From assembly GCA_016125355.1 (NCBI GenBank), contig WGLX01000012.1, positions 185,370 to 249,369 of the forward strand: a stretch of DNA of 64,000 nucleotides, read 5' to 3'. Of this stretch, positions 33,733 to 42,455 are shown in pieces. Each line of letters opens with the position of its first letter. Within the stretch, counting starts at the first letter, position 1. This stretch comes from Actinomycetales bacterium. GTDB taxonomy: Bacteria; Actinomycetota; Actinomycetes; S36-B12. The notes under the pieces are model-generated. The model saw only the letters and a list, made by a program, of their open reading frames with translations. It did no database searches and was not told the origin of the DNA. A program made the translations under genes and the position numbers.

Positions 33733-34021
33733 AGTCGTACGCCACGACGTGCACGTTGACGAGGTCTCCCTCGTCGAGGCCCTCACGCTGTCGCACCTGC
33801 TTCTTCACGGGGAGGATGAACGCGCCCTGCTGGCTGCTGGGGAACACCGACGTCCGCCACGTCGTCGTGCCGACCGTCACCTCGACCCGGATGGAGCCGA
33901 AGCCCCGGTGACCCCCGTGCGCGTCCTCGAGCTCGTCCGAGAGGTCCTCCGGAACGGTGAGGAAGAACCAGGCGCCGTCGCCGTGCCAGCGCCATAGCGG
34001 GGCGGTGAAGTCGCAGTCCAT
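33731..34021 (-). CDS. DUF1905-family protein
   Basis: 96 residues, matching DUF1905 over its length: FTAPLWRWHGDGAWFFLTVP, GFGSIRVEVTVGTTTWRTSV, and FILPVKKQVRQREGLDEGDL. It is a small beta-barrel family, often fused to or near YdeI-type proteins, with no known activity. It is divergent from the ArsR-SRPBCC operon. Confidence 0.88.
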   Translation of the reverse strand: MDCDFTAPLWRWHGDGAWFFLTVPEDLSDELEDAHGGHRGFGSIRVEVTVGTTTWRTSVFPSSQQGAFILPVKKQVRQREGLDEGDLVNVHVVAYD

Positions 34022-34030
34022 CGCAGCATC

Positions 34031-34077
34031 TTGTCGGTCCGCTCGGACACGTGCTTAAATACAACCAAATGGTTGTA
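34031..34077 (+). promoter_or_regulatory. Promoter and ArsR operator overlapping the start codon
   Basis: A -35-like TTGTCG (34031-34036) and a -10-like TTAAAT (34055-34060) are 18 bp apart. The perfect palindrome TACAACCAAATGGTTGTA (34060-34077) contains ATG 34069 at its centre. The -10 ends 8 bases before the ATG, the geometry of a leaderless transcript. Self-repression by the ArsR protein is inferred. Confidence 0.65.
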
Positions 34078-34437
34078 GATCAGTCGAGGCGCCCGCGAGC
34101 CCTGAGCGACGCCGACGTGGATCGGGTGTTCCATGCGCTGGCCGATGCCACGCGCCGGGACATCGTGCGGCGAGTGCTCGACGGTGAGCACTCGATCTCC
34201 GACCTCGCCCGTCACTACCCGATGAGCATGACCGCCGTGCAGAAGCACGTGGGCGTGCTGGAGGGAGCCGGCCTGGTGGTCAAGCGGCGGCAGGGACGCG
34301 AGCAGAGGGTGGTCGGCCGTGTCGAGGCGCTGCGGCGCGCCGAGGCGCTGCTCGCGGAGTACGAGCGACTGTGGCGCGAACGATTCGACCGCATGGGTGA
34401 CGTGCTCATGACGGAGATGGAAGGGAACGGCAGATGA
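34069..34437 (+). CDS. ArsR-family transcriptional regulator
   Basis: 122 residues. The winged-helix core reads FHALADATRRDIVRRVL and MSMTAVQKHVGVLEGAGLV, with the wing KRRQGREQRVV. It belongs to the subgroup paired with SRPBCC (AHSA1) genes, and the next gene overlaps it by four bases (ATGA). ATG 34069 lies inside the operator and would need a leaderless mRNA; GTG 34051 is an in-frame alternative that would add six residues. Confidence 0.9.
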   Translation: MVVDQSRRPRALSDADVDRVFHALADATRRDIVRRVLDGEHSISDLARHYPMSMTAVQKHVGVLEGAGLVVKRRQGREQRVVGRVEALRRAEALLAEYERLWRERFDRMGDVLMTEMEGNGR

Positions 34438-34922
34438 GCGTGACGAGTGTGGCGAAGGATCTCGAGGCGCTGACCATGACGGTCACCGCGGAGTACGACG
34501 TGAGCGTGGATCGCGCCTGGCAGCTGTGGGCCGACCCGCGACAGCTCGAGCGCTGGTGGGGACCGCCGACATTCCCGGCCACCTTCGAGCGGCACGAGCT
34601 GGAGCCCGATGGCGTCGTGACGTACTACATGACCGGCCCCGAGGGCGAGGTGCATCGCGGGTGGTGGAAGGTGCTGGAGGTGGAGCCGCCGCGGCGGCTG
34701 GTGGTGCAGGACGGGTTCGGCGACGAGCCATCGAATGCTGCCGCGGGCATGCCGAGTGTCACCATGCGAGTCACCCTGGCCGACCGCGTGGACGGTGGCG
34801 TCGTCATGACGATGCTGACCGCCTTCCCCTCGCTGGAGGCGATGGAGCAGATGCTCCAGATGGGCATGGAGCAGGGACTGACCCTGGCCATGGGCCAGAT
34901 CGACCGCATCCTCGCCGCCTGA
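34434..34922 (+). CDS. SRPBCC/AHSA1-domain protein
   Basis: 162 residues with the START-like fold of the AHSA1 family: VSVDRAWQLWADPRQLERWW and FPATFERHELEPDGVVTYYM, then VVMTMLTAFPSLEAMEQML. These proteins bind hydrophobic ligands; bacterial members paired with ArsR regulators are uncharacterised. Translationally coupled to the ArsR gene. Confidence 0.9.
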   Translation: MSVTSVAKDLEALTMTVTAEYDVSVDRAWQLWADPRQLERWWGPPTFPATFERHELEPDGVVTYYMTGPEGEVHRGWWKVLEVEPPRRLVVQDGFGDEPSNAAAGMPSVTMRVTLADRVDGGVVMTMLTAFPSLEAMEQMLQMGMEQGLTLAMGQIDRILAA

Positions 34923-34929
34923 CCCACCG

Positions 34930-35014
34930 GCTCGTTTCTCCCACGACGCGGGACAAGCGAGCGAAAAGTGGTGTCTATGACTCGTTTGTCCCACTACGTG
35001 GGACAAACGAGTCA
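34930..35014. terminator. Two related tandem hairpins between convergent genes
   Basis: The second hairpin has perfect 17-bp arms (34978-34994 and 34998-35014) with a 3-nt loop. The first (34930-34962) is an imperfect version of the same sequence (CTCGTTTCTCCCAC against CTCGTTTGTCCCAC). The right arm runs over the stop codon of the GT39 gene. This looks like a duplicated terminator between the SRPBCC gene and the GT39 gene. Confidence 0.7.
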
Positions 35015-36970
35015 GTCGGCGGGGGCGCAGTCGTAGAGGGTGCCGGTCGTGGTCGGGCCGTCGTTGACGACGGAGCAGTTCTCGCTGATCCAGGCCGTCC
35101 GCGCCGCGGCCACCGCCGTGGTGTCGGCTGCGCCGCCGTTGGGGCCGCCCCCGCCGGTGCGACCCACGACGATGTAGCGCAACTCGCCGGAGGTGACCAG
35201 TGTCGACAGCTGCTCCGCGGTCGGCGTCGGGTCACTGCCGTTGAATCCACCGCCGAGGGTGAGGACCCCGGGGGCCTCCACCAGGGCAAGCTGCCCCGCG
35301 GTCGTGCTGTCGGCCGCCACGAGGTACTCAGTGCCCGGGGAGTGTGCCATCAGCCAGTCACGCAGCGCCTGAGCGGACGCGTCATCGAAACCGGCTGCCG
35401 TGCTGGACCCATCCATCGGGCCACCGGTGGGCGCGCCCCCTGGCGGCCCGCCGTCGGCAGCTCCGGGCATGGCGGGGGCGCCCTGCATCGCCGCTGGGGG
35501 ACCACCAGCGGCGCCGTCCGGACCACGCATGGCGGGCCCACCCATGGCCTGCTCACTGCTCGCGCTGGGGTTGATCGCATTGCCCACGCTGATGGAGCCG
35601 ATCGCCCAGGTGGCCGGAGCGAGCACGATGCCGAGGGTCGCGAGGACGAGACCCGCACGCCATCCGAGGAGCAGCAGGACGATGGCCACGAGGGCGATGG
35701 CCGGGACGGCGACGATCAGCCACGAATGGGTATCCGCGCGGGCCACCAGCCACCCGGTCCATGCCGCCTGCCCGACCACGAGCAGGCTCGCCGTGATGCG
35801 CGCCGTCCACGAGCCGAGGACGTCCCAGCCCTCCTGCACCAAGCCGCCGACCAGCGCCGCGATGGCGGGTGCGAAGGCCAGCAAGTAGAAGGTGTGGATC
35901 CCGGCACTGAACGCCATCACGCCGGCAACGACGACGAGCCACACGCCGAAGAAGACATAGCCCCCGAGCTGTGACAGGGAGGCGGCCCGGGCCGCGGGTT
36001 CCCGTCGCTGGTCGCGCACCCGCGCGATCGACAGCGTCACGCCCAGCACGACGGCGATCGTCGCGAGCGGCAGCAGCCACGCCACGTCGACGGACACCTG
36101 CGGACCGACAAGGCGGGACAGTCCGGCATCGCCGGCGAAACTGGCGACGAAGGAGCCCTGGCTCCCGGTGACCCGGCCGAATCCGTTGTACCCGAACACC
36201 ATCGACCACGGGCTGTTGTCCGTGGTCCCGCCCACCCAGGGTCGGCTCGCCGCCGGCGTGAGCGTGACGAGGGCAATCCACCAAAGGCTGGCTGCGATGC
36301 TGATCAGGCCGGCCACCACTGTGTGCCAGACCCTTGTGCCGAGGGAGCGCGGAGCGGCGATCAGATACGCCAGCGCGATCGCTGGATAGACCATCCATGC
36401 CTCGAGCATCTTGACCTGGAAGGCGGCGCTGACCGCCAATCCCGTGCCCAGCAGCCACCAGAACGATCCCGACTGCGCAGCCCGCACCATGAGGTACGCG
36501 GCGATCGCCAACGCGAGTGCGAACCACACCTCGGGCACATTGGACTTCGCCAGGGCGGCGGCGAGCGGCATCGTGGCGTAGACCAAGGCGGCGACCAGGC
36601 CGGCGACGCGTCCGCGCCAGCGCGCGGCAGCTAGGTACAGCATGACCACGGTCGCGACGGTCGCAACGACCTCGGGCAGAAGGACGCTCCAGGCGTGGGC
36701 TCCGAAGAGGGCGACGCTCACCGCCTGCGGCCACAGCGACCCGGGGATCTTGTCCACTCCCGCCCACCCCGAGGTGTCGTATGCGCCGTACAGGAAGTTG
36801 TGCCAGCTCTCGGACATGCTGACGACGGCGGGCGTGTAGTAGTTGTGCAGGTTCGGGTCGGCGGCGGCGATGACGTAGACGACGGCCGCGGAGGCCGCGA
36901 CGACGCCCAGCGTCCAGTGCGCCCATCGATGTGCTGCACGGTCCGGTGACGCCGCCCACGTGGAGGTCAT
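35012..36970 (-). CDS. GT39/ArnT-like membrane mannosyltransferase
   Basis: 652 residues with about 12 membrane helices. The N-terminal loop has ADPNLHNYYTPAVVSMSESW and WAGVDKIPGSLWPQ, with the acidic pattern of polyprenyl-phosphate-sugar-dependent GT-C enzymes (YkcB/GT39 type). Between the last helix and the C-terminus is a Gly/Met/Pro-rich linker (about residues 470-520). An extracytoplasmic alpha/beta domain follows, containing TEYLVAADSTTAGQLAL and the Gly-rich VVGRTGGGGPNGG. It likely transfers a lipid-linked hexose to an envelope acceptor. It is downstream of the GT2-GH18 pair on the same strand. Confidence 0.88.
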   Translation of the reverse strand: MTSTWAASPDRAAHRWAHWTLGVVAASAAVVYVIAAADPNLHNYYTPAVVSMSESWHNFLYGAYDTSGWAGVDKIPGSLWPQAVSVALFGAHAWSVLLPEVVATVATVVMLYLAAARWRGRVAGLVAALVYATMPLAAALAKSNVPEVWFALALAIAAYLMVRAAQSGSFWWLLGTGLAVSAAFQVKMLEAWMVYPAIALAYLIAAPRSLGTRVWHTVVAGLISIAASLWWIALVTLTPAASRPWVGGTTDNSPWSMVFGYNGFGRVTGSQGSFVASFAGDAGLSRLVGPQVSVDVAWLLPLATIAVVLGVTLSIARVRDQRREPAARAASLSQLGGYVFFGVWLVVVAGVMAFSAGIHTFYLLAFAPAIAALVGGLVQEGWDVLGSWTARITASLLVVGQAAWTGWLVARADTHSWLIVAVPAIALVAIVLLLLGWRAGLVLATLGIVLAPATWAIGSISVGNAINPSASSEQAMGGPAMRGPDGAAGGPPAAMQGAPAMPGAADGGPPGGAPTGGPMDGSSTAAGFDDASAQALRDWLMAHSPGTEYLVAADSTTAGQLALVEAPGVLTLGGGFNGSDPTPTAEQLSTLVTSGELRYIVVGRTGGGGPNGGAADTTAVAAARTAWISENCSVVNDGPTTTGTLYDCAPAD

Positions 36971-37063
36971 CCCCGGACCGTAGGGCCGACGTGTTCGGGC
37001 CAGGTCAGGCGAGCATTGCCGTCGCGTTGGCGTTGGTAGCAGGTCCGCCTGGCACTGCCGACC

Positions 37064-38623
37064 TCACTGGCCCGGGTACACCAGCACCCAGGGCGAGCCT
37101 CCCGCGACCGGCTGGCTCGGTCGCTGGTCCTGGGACCACCACTTCGCCTCGTAGGCGACACCATCGAGCTGCACCCGCTGGCCGGCGACATAGGCCTTCG
37201 CCGGATTCCAGTCGGGGTACGTGCCCGCGGGGACCGTCGGGAGCGGTGCCGGGGTGTCGCCCGGCATGACCGGCCCCAGGAGCAGCCACGGATTGTCGTA
37301 CTCCGACGCGTAGGGGATGGTCGGGTCAGCGCCGCTGCTCCACCACTTCGCCTGATAGACGTTGTGCTTCCAGACCACCTTGCTGCCCGCGGGGTAGGTC
37401 CCGAGGGCATCCCAGATCGGATAGGGGCTGGTCGCCGGGTCGTCCACGATCTCCGGCCCGTCGTTGCCGGCCACCGGCTGCGGCGTCGTGGTCGGGGGAG
37501 CAGGCGCAGCCGGGATCGCCGGAACAGTGTCGTCGGCCAGCACGCTCGCGAACGACATCCCGGCCTGGTCGATGCCCGAGCAGTTGTCCTGGACGACCGT
37601 GGTCACCGTGGGCAGCGGGCGTTGGCAGGTGCTGTCCCGGTTGGCGGACCACAGGGAGATGCGTCCGACGCCGTGCTCGCGGGCGAACCGATTGACCTGC
37701 TGGGCGTCTTCGATGGTGAACACCTCGCCCGGCACATCGTTCTGCCCGATCATCGGCGTGATCCCGATGCGGTTCCAGCTGTCGACGGTGGACAGCGTCC
37801 GGCCGGCATCCTTGAACGCCGCGAAAGCCTGGGCCTGGAGCGCGAGGGTGGCATCCTCGACGGCCCGCCCCATGTGACTGCTCGCATCGGCGGATCCGAA
37901 ATCCATGGTCATGCCGTTGACCCCGGTCAGGTCGACACCGGCGGCGAGCATGGCGGTCAGTTGAGCTTGTCCCTCCGGCGTCAGTCCTGACGTGGTGACG
38001 GGCAGCGTCAGCCAGATATCCAAGGTCCGCCCGGCCTCGCGGGCCTCCGACTGGAGGGCGGCCATGGACCTGGCGCGTCGAGTGGCGCCCGCGGGGTCGG
38101 CGAGATCGGACCCCTCGATGTCCAGGTCGACACTGGTCAGCTCGTACCGGTCGATCACCTGCCGATAGGCGTCGGTCAAGGCGCCCTGGTCCGTGCATCC
38201 GGTCGCCAGCTCCGTGTTCGCCTGTCCACCGAACGACACGCTGGCGGAGCCGCCCACACTGCGCAGCTGGGCGATCCGCCGGTCCAGCTCCAGGGCTGAG
38301 GCGGCCTGGTCCAGACCGTAGTAGCCGCCCCATGATGGCGAGCACGCGTCCGTCGGCGACGCGACGATGAAGGACAGGATGACGTTCTGGTCGGCCCGGG
38401 AGTCGGGGGTCTCGAACGGGTAGCTCGGGGTGGCCGTCACGTCGACGTAGGCAGCGAATCCGGTCGGGTCCGGCGGTGGGGGCGGGGAGACGATGGGCCG
38501 TGCCACGGCGACGAGGCCACCCACCGTGAGGACCGCGGCGAGGACGACGACGCCAAGCCGCACGGGGGAGATGCGTGTGCCCGGGCGGGTCGTGACGGCT
38601 GCAGAGGGGCTGGTCTCGGTCAT
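37064..38623 (-). CDS. Membrane-anchored GH18 glycoside hydrolase with two CBM5/12-like modules
   Basis: 519 residues. One N-terminal transmembrane anchor (LGVVVLAAVLTVGGLVAVA) is followed by a GH18 catalytic domain at about residues 60-370. The catalytic DxDxE is in LTSVDLDIEGSD, with QNVILSFIVAS and GVNGMTMDFGSAD as other barrel strands. Two C-terminal modules each end in a YxAKWW core (VYQAKWWSSGADP; AYEAKWWSQDQRP), the chitin-binding CBM5/12 pattern. The expected substrate is a beta-1,4-GlcNAc or related polymer outside the membrane. Its ATG overlaps the GT2 stop by four bases, so synthase and hydrolase are coupled. Confidence 0.88.
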   Translation of the reverse strand: MTETSPSAAVTTRPGTRISPVRLGVVVLAAVLTVGGLVAVARPIVSPPPPPDPTGFAAYVDVTATPSYPFETPDSRADQNVILSFIVASPTDACSPSWGGYYGLDQAASALELDRRIAQLRSVGGSASVSFGGQANTELATGCTDQGALTDAYRQVIDRYELTSVDLDIEGSDLADPAGATRRARSMAALQSEAREAGRTLDIWLTLPVTTSGLTPEGQAQLTAMLAAGVDLTGVNGMTMDFGSADASSHMGRAVEDATLALQAQAFAAFKDAGRTLSTVDSWNRIGITPMIGQNDVPGEVFTIEDAQQVNRFAREHGVGRISLWSANRDSTCQRPLPTVTTVVQDNCSGIDQAGMSFASVLADDTVPAIPAAPAPPTTTPQPVAGNDGPEIVDDPATSPYPIWDALGTYPAGSKVVWKHNVYQAKWWSSGADPTIPYASEYDNPWLLLGPVMPGDTPAPLPTVPAGTYPDWNPAKAYVAGQRVQLDGVAYEAKWWSQDQRPSQPVAGGSPWVLVYPGQ

Positions 38624-40965
38624 GATGGCGACTCCGTTCGGACGCGGGAGCGAGTGTCGCCGCGCCGAGGCGGGCGATTGGTGACCGGGGCGCCCTGTCC
38701 ACGGGCCGTACGTCCCGACGTGCTCACGCCCGGGCCGTAGTAGAGGACCGCCTCCCAGTCGACCGACGCGGGGTTCGATCCCGAGTCCGGCTCTGACGGG
38801 GCACCCGACGCGGGCGTCGCCGGGACACGGATCCAGTGCCGCATCCCCAGCCAGACATCGACGATCGAGTTGCGGACGCCGATGAAGGCGACGATGGCGT
38901 AGAGGGTCAGCACCCCGTTGAAGGCCGCGAAGGCGCCGTTCCACCAGTTCTCGTTGCGGATGTCATTGGCGAGCGTGATGAACGAGTACACGGCGATCAG
39001 GTACGCGAACAGGATCATCAGTGCTGGGGCCGCCGTGCGGTCCTTCACCTTCGGTGTTCGGGCGAACGGGATCTTGGACTTGGTCGCCGCCTGCTGGAGC
39101 GACTTGAGCGTGCCCGAGAGGTTGACGGGCAGCAGGATCAGGTTGAAGGCGTACACCCGGAAGACATCGGTGCGCTTGTAGCCCATGCGATGCAGGTCGT
39201 AGCTAATCGCCAGGAAATATGGGAGCGCTGCGCCGATGATGATCGGACTCAGGAGGCGGCTGTCGAACGGGAAAGCCAGCAGGAAGAGCAGTCCGAAGCT
39301 CGCCCACGCGATGGACGCCATGTAGTTGAAGCGGAGCATCACCGAGGTCCGTCGGACGCGGTGTCCCTCCTTGCGCATGTGGCGCGCGTAGCGGAGGAGC
39401 TTGGGCAGGATCAGCAGGCCGCCGTTCGCCCAGCGGGCCCGCTGCACGGCCAGCGACCCGTAATCCGGTGGGGTCGCGCTGTAGCTCAGGCGCTCGGGGT
39501 AGTTGTACAGCGTCCAGCCGCGGTCGATGAGGTCGATGCTGGACTCCGTGTCCTCGATGACGGTGCGGTCCTGGACGTACCTCTTGACGGGGACGCCGTC
39601 CTCGAAGCTCACTTCCTCGATGTCCTCCAGCGCCGCGAAGCGGATCACGGCGTTGGCGCCGACCCAGAAGGTGGCCCCGAAGTACGTCATGCCCTGATGC
39701 AGGATGAACTGCTGGTCGGTCGTCGCGCCCGCGATGCGCTCCAGGCGGGTCGGGGCTCCCCGGAACGCGGAGTACGGCGTCTGGATGACGGCGATGCCCT
39801 CGTTGCCGGGCAGCTCGAGGTGGTACACGAGTCGCAGGCAGTACTCCCGCAGCAGGACGCTGTCCGCGTCGAGGGTGAGCACGTACTCCGTGCGAGGGAT
39901 GACGAGATCCGGATCGGCCACGTTCTCACGGAGGACCCTGCCGAGCCGCGTGTCGACGATCTTGTAGGAGCCGCCCATGAGGCCGAGATAGGCATTCAGG
40001 TTCATCGCCTTGTTGGCCTCGTGGCTGAGGTGGGCGAACGACTTGCGTTCGAAGGAGCTGAGCCTTGCCGTGAACATCCAGACCAGGCGGGTGCTCAACT
40101 GGACCAGCCGCGCCATCGGGATCACCGCCTGGGCGTCGAGGGCCGCGAACAGGGCCGCGGCAGTCTCCCTGGTGTCGTTGGCCAGCGAGCCGAGGATCTC
40201 CTGAGCGACGAATTCCTCGGTGGTGGTGCTCCGCGAGTAGCTCGCGGACTGGAAGTCGAGCCAGTCGGCCGCCCAGACGAAGTCGAGGGCCAGCGCGCGG
40301 ACCTGGTCCGGAGTCGTCGCCTCCGAGCCCTCCATCTGGGCCTGGAGCCGCTCCCGTGTCCCGGTGAACCGCTGGCGGGGTTCGCGAAGCAGATCGTTGA
40401 TCTGCTGGGGCAGGGCCCGGCACGCCGTCAGGTTCTCGGCGGCCAGCTGGTCGGCCGGGTCCTGGGGGTCGTCGATGAGCAGGACGACCGAGAGGTCAGG
40501 GAACTCCTGAAGTGCCGCCGAGAGCATCGTCGAGCGGACGACGTCCGGATCCTCCTTGTAGGACGGGATCAGGACCGTCATGGAGTTCTGCTCGACACCA
40601 AAGTGGGCGTCGATCTCGGCGCGTGGCACCCGGTGATGTGACCGCGAGCGGTACATCGCCCCCTGTCGAGCCACCAGGAACATCAGGGCGCTGAAGGTGA
40701 GGAGCGTCATCACGACGACGTAGGCGACCATCTGGGCCAGGAACCCGCTGCCCGGGATGCCGTGGTCCACGATCTCGGAGATGACGGTCCGGCGGAGGTA
40801 GGCCAGCCACAGGAGGATGGTGGCGGCGATGGCCAGGCCGCCCATCCAGGTGGCCGCATTGCTGGCCGGCCTGCCGATCGCTGGCAGAGGCGGCCGAGGC
40901 TTCTCGGCTCCCCACTGCCGACGGGGTGGGGTCGGGGGGATGGTCGAGCCTGGCTGGTCGCTCAC
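38620..40965 (-). CDS. Processive membrane GT2 glycosyltransferase (cellulose/chitin-synthase-like)
   Basis: 781 residues. Two N-terminal helices are followed by a cytoplasmic GT2 domain, then several C-terminal helices. The substrate and catalytic motifs of processive synthases are present: PSYKEDP, LLIDDPQD, the DxD in LTLDADSV, EDTESS (in place of TED) and QRARWANGG (the Q/RxxRW motif). A ~200-residue insert lies between the second Asp and the DxD. It likely polymerises and exports a beta-linked polysaccharide from NDP-sugar. It is the first gene of a GT2-GH18-GT39 run. Confidence 0.9.
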   Translation of the reverse strand: MSDQPGSTIPPTPPRRQWGAEKPRPPLPAIGRPASNAATWMGGLAIAATILLWLAYLRRTVISEIVDHGIPGSGFLAQMVAYVVVMTLLTFSALMFLVARQGAMYRSRSHHRVPRAEIDAHFGVEQNSMTVLIPSYKEDPDVVRSTMLSAALQEFPDLSVVLLIDDPQDPADQLAAENLTACRALPQQINDLLREPRQRFTGTRERLQAQMEGSEATTPDQVRALALDFVWAADWLDFQSASYSRSTTTEEFVAQEILGSLANDTRETAAALFAALDAQAVIPMARLVQLSTRLVWMFTARLSSFERKSFAHLSHEANKAMNLNAYLGLMGGSYKIVDTRLGRVLRENVADPDLVIPRTEYVLTLDADSVLLREYCLRLVYHLELPGNEGIAVIQTPYSAFRGAPTRLERIAGATTDQQFILHQGMTYFGATFWVGANAVIRFAALEDIEEVSFEDGVPVKRYVQDRTVIEDTESSIDLIDRGWTLYNYPERLSYSATPPDYGSLAVQRARWANGGLLILPKLLRYARHMRKEGHRVRRTSVMLRFNYMASIAWASFGLLFLLAFPFDSRLLSPIIIGAALPYFLAISYDLHRMGYKRTDVFRVYAFNLILLPVNLSGTLKSLQQAATKSKIPFARTPKVKDRTAAPALMILFAYLIAVYSFITLANDIRNENWWNGAFAAFNGVLTLYAIVAFIGVRNSIVDVWLGMRHWIRVPATPASGAPSEPDSGSNPASVDWEAVLYYGPGVSTSGRTARGQGAPVTNRPPRRGDTRSRVRTESPS

Positions 40966-41096
40966 GTCGTCCTCACCTCGGTTCCTTGCCGGTTCGTTGC
41001 CAACCTAGGTGGCGAATTCGGCGATGTGAGGGTTGCGTGAGCCAGGGCGGCAGGCTGTGAGTGGATCGTGAGGCGGAACGCGTCAGGGCGTCAGCG

Positions 41097-41717
41097 CTAC
41101 TCGAAGCGGCTGGCGTCCCCCGCGCCGTGGCGGATGACCTCCGGGTCGGGACCCGACAGGTCGATGACCGTCGTGTAGTCGGCGCTGCCTTCCCCAGCAT
41201 CGAGCACCGCATCAATGGACTGGTCGAGGCGCTCCTTGATGTCCCATCCGAAGAGCGGTGGCTCCTCATCCCCTGCGATGCGCAAGGTGGTGGTGACCAG
41301 CGGCTCGCCCAGAGCCGCGATCAGCGCCTGAGCCACAGCGTTGTCCGGGATGCGGATCCCGACCGTCGACTTCTTCGGATGCTGCAGCCTGCGGGGCACG
41401 TCGCGGGTGGCCGGGAGGATGAACGTGTACGGGCCAGGGACGCAGGCCCGCACGGCCCGGAAGCTCGCGTTGCTCAGGTAGCCGAACTGACTGGCCTGCG
41501 AGAGGTCGTGACAGGCCAGTGTGAAGTGGTGCCCCTCATCGAGCGCGCGCAGGGCACGGACGCGCTCCAGGGCGTCGTGACTGCCGATCCGCCAGCCGAG
41601 GGCGTAGGCGCAGTCGGTGGGGTAGGCGACCACTCCGTCGTCGCGGACGAGCTCGGCTGCCTGGGCGATCAGCCGTGGCTGAGGGTTCACCGGATGGACA
41701 TCGAGGTAGCGCGCCAT
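41097..41717 (-). CDS. Sua5/YciO/YrdC-family protein (threonylcarbamoyl-AMP synthase type)
   Basis: 206 residues with the YrdC fold: VAYPTDCAYALGWRIGSHDA near the N-terminus, HHFTLACHDLSQASQFGYLS, and GPYTFILPATRDVPRRLQHPKKSTVGIRIPD (split across the ATP/threonine pocket). It is closer to the YciO branch, judged by YPTDCAYALG. The Sua5 branch makes threonylcarbamoyl-AMP for tRNA t6A; YciO itself has weaker or unclear activity. ATG 41717 starts at the family position. Confidence 0.88.
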   Translation of the reverse strand: MARYLDVHPVNPQPRLIAQAAELVRDDGVVAYPTDCAYALGWRIGSHDALERVRALRALDEGHHFTLACHDLSQASQFGYLSNASFRAVRACVPGPYTFILPATRDVPRRLQHPKKSTVGIRIPDNAVAQALIAALGEPLVTTTLRIAGDEEPPLFGWDIKERLDQSIDAVLDAGEGSADYTTVIDLSGPDPEVIRHGAGDASRFE

Positions 41718-41780
41718 GACGCCGACCCTAGGCCTACTGTTGCGCTGCATCGCATCCACGACGTCACAGCAGGAGTGATC

Positions 41781-42368
41781 ATGACCGAGGAAACCACCAG
41801 TGGCACCGACGACAGCCTGAGCGCGGACGTGTTCGCGGTCAGCGACGGGGCCTATGCCCTCATCGTGGCCGACTTCGACGACACCGACATCGCCTGGGAG
41901 GCCTACGAGCTGCTCAAGTCCGCGGAGGACGGACGGACGTTGGCCATCGAGAGTGTCATCGTCGTCAAGCGCGACGAGGATGGCACGATCGAGGTCCAGA
42001 AGACCACCGACCACAGCACCCGCCGAGGTCTCGGCTGGGGCGTTGTCGGGGGCGTCGTCCTCGGCGTGATCTTCCCGCCGTCGATCCTCGCCAGTGCCGC
42101 CGTTCTGGGGGCAGGCGGAGCGGCCATCGGCAAGGCCCGCGAGCTGCACCACAAGAGCGAGATCGCCGACGAGCTGCAGGACGCGCTGGCGCCGGGCCAT
42201 TCGGGCATCATCGCCCTCGTCTCGGACCCGCAGGCGGTGGAGATCCGCAAGGCCCTCGAGAAGGCCAACCGGATCGTCGAGCACGCGGTCGACAAGGTCG
42301 TCGCCGAGGACATCAAGGCGGCCGCCAAGGAGATCGAGGCCGAGGAGAAGGACGCAGACAAGGGCTGA
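41781..42368 (+). CDS. DUF1269-like membrane protein
   Basis: 195 residues. A ferredoxin-like N-terminal half (VADFDDTDIAWEAYELLKS, VIVVKRDEDGTIEVQKTTDH) is followed by a glycine-zipper hydrophobic hairpin (GWGVVGGVVLGVIFPPSILA, VLGAGGAAIG). A charged helical C-terminus completes it, matching DUF1269. The tail is very rich in Lys, Glu and Ala. AGGAG precedes the ATG. Function is unknown. It is divergent from the YrdC-family gene. Confidence 0.83.
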   Translation: MTEETTSGTDDSLSADVFAVSDGAYALIVADFDDTDIAWEAYELLKSAEDGRTLAIESVIVVKRDEDGTIEVQKTTDHSTRRGLGWGVVGGVVLGVIFPPSILASAAVLGAGGAAIGKARELHHKSEIADELQDALAPGHSGIIALVSDPQAVEIRKALEKANRIVEHAVDKVVAEDIKAAAKEIEAEEKDADKG

Positions 42369-42455
42369 TCGCAGGAGCCGGCTCTTGACCAGCCGGGCGC
42401 TCAGGCGGAGGGTTCGCTCTGGGGGGTCCGAACACCTTCGATCAGAGGACCCGAC

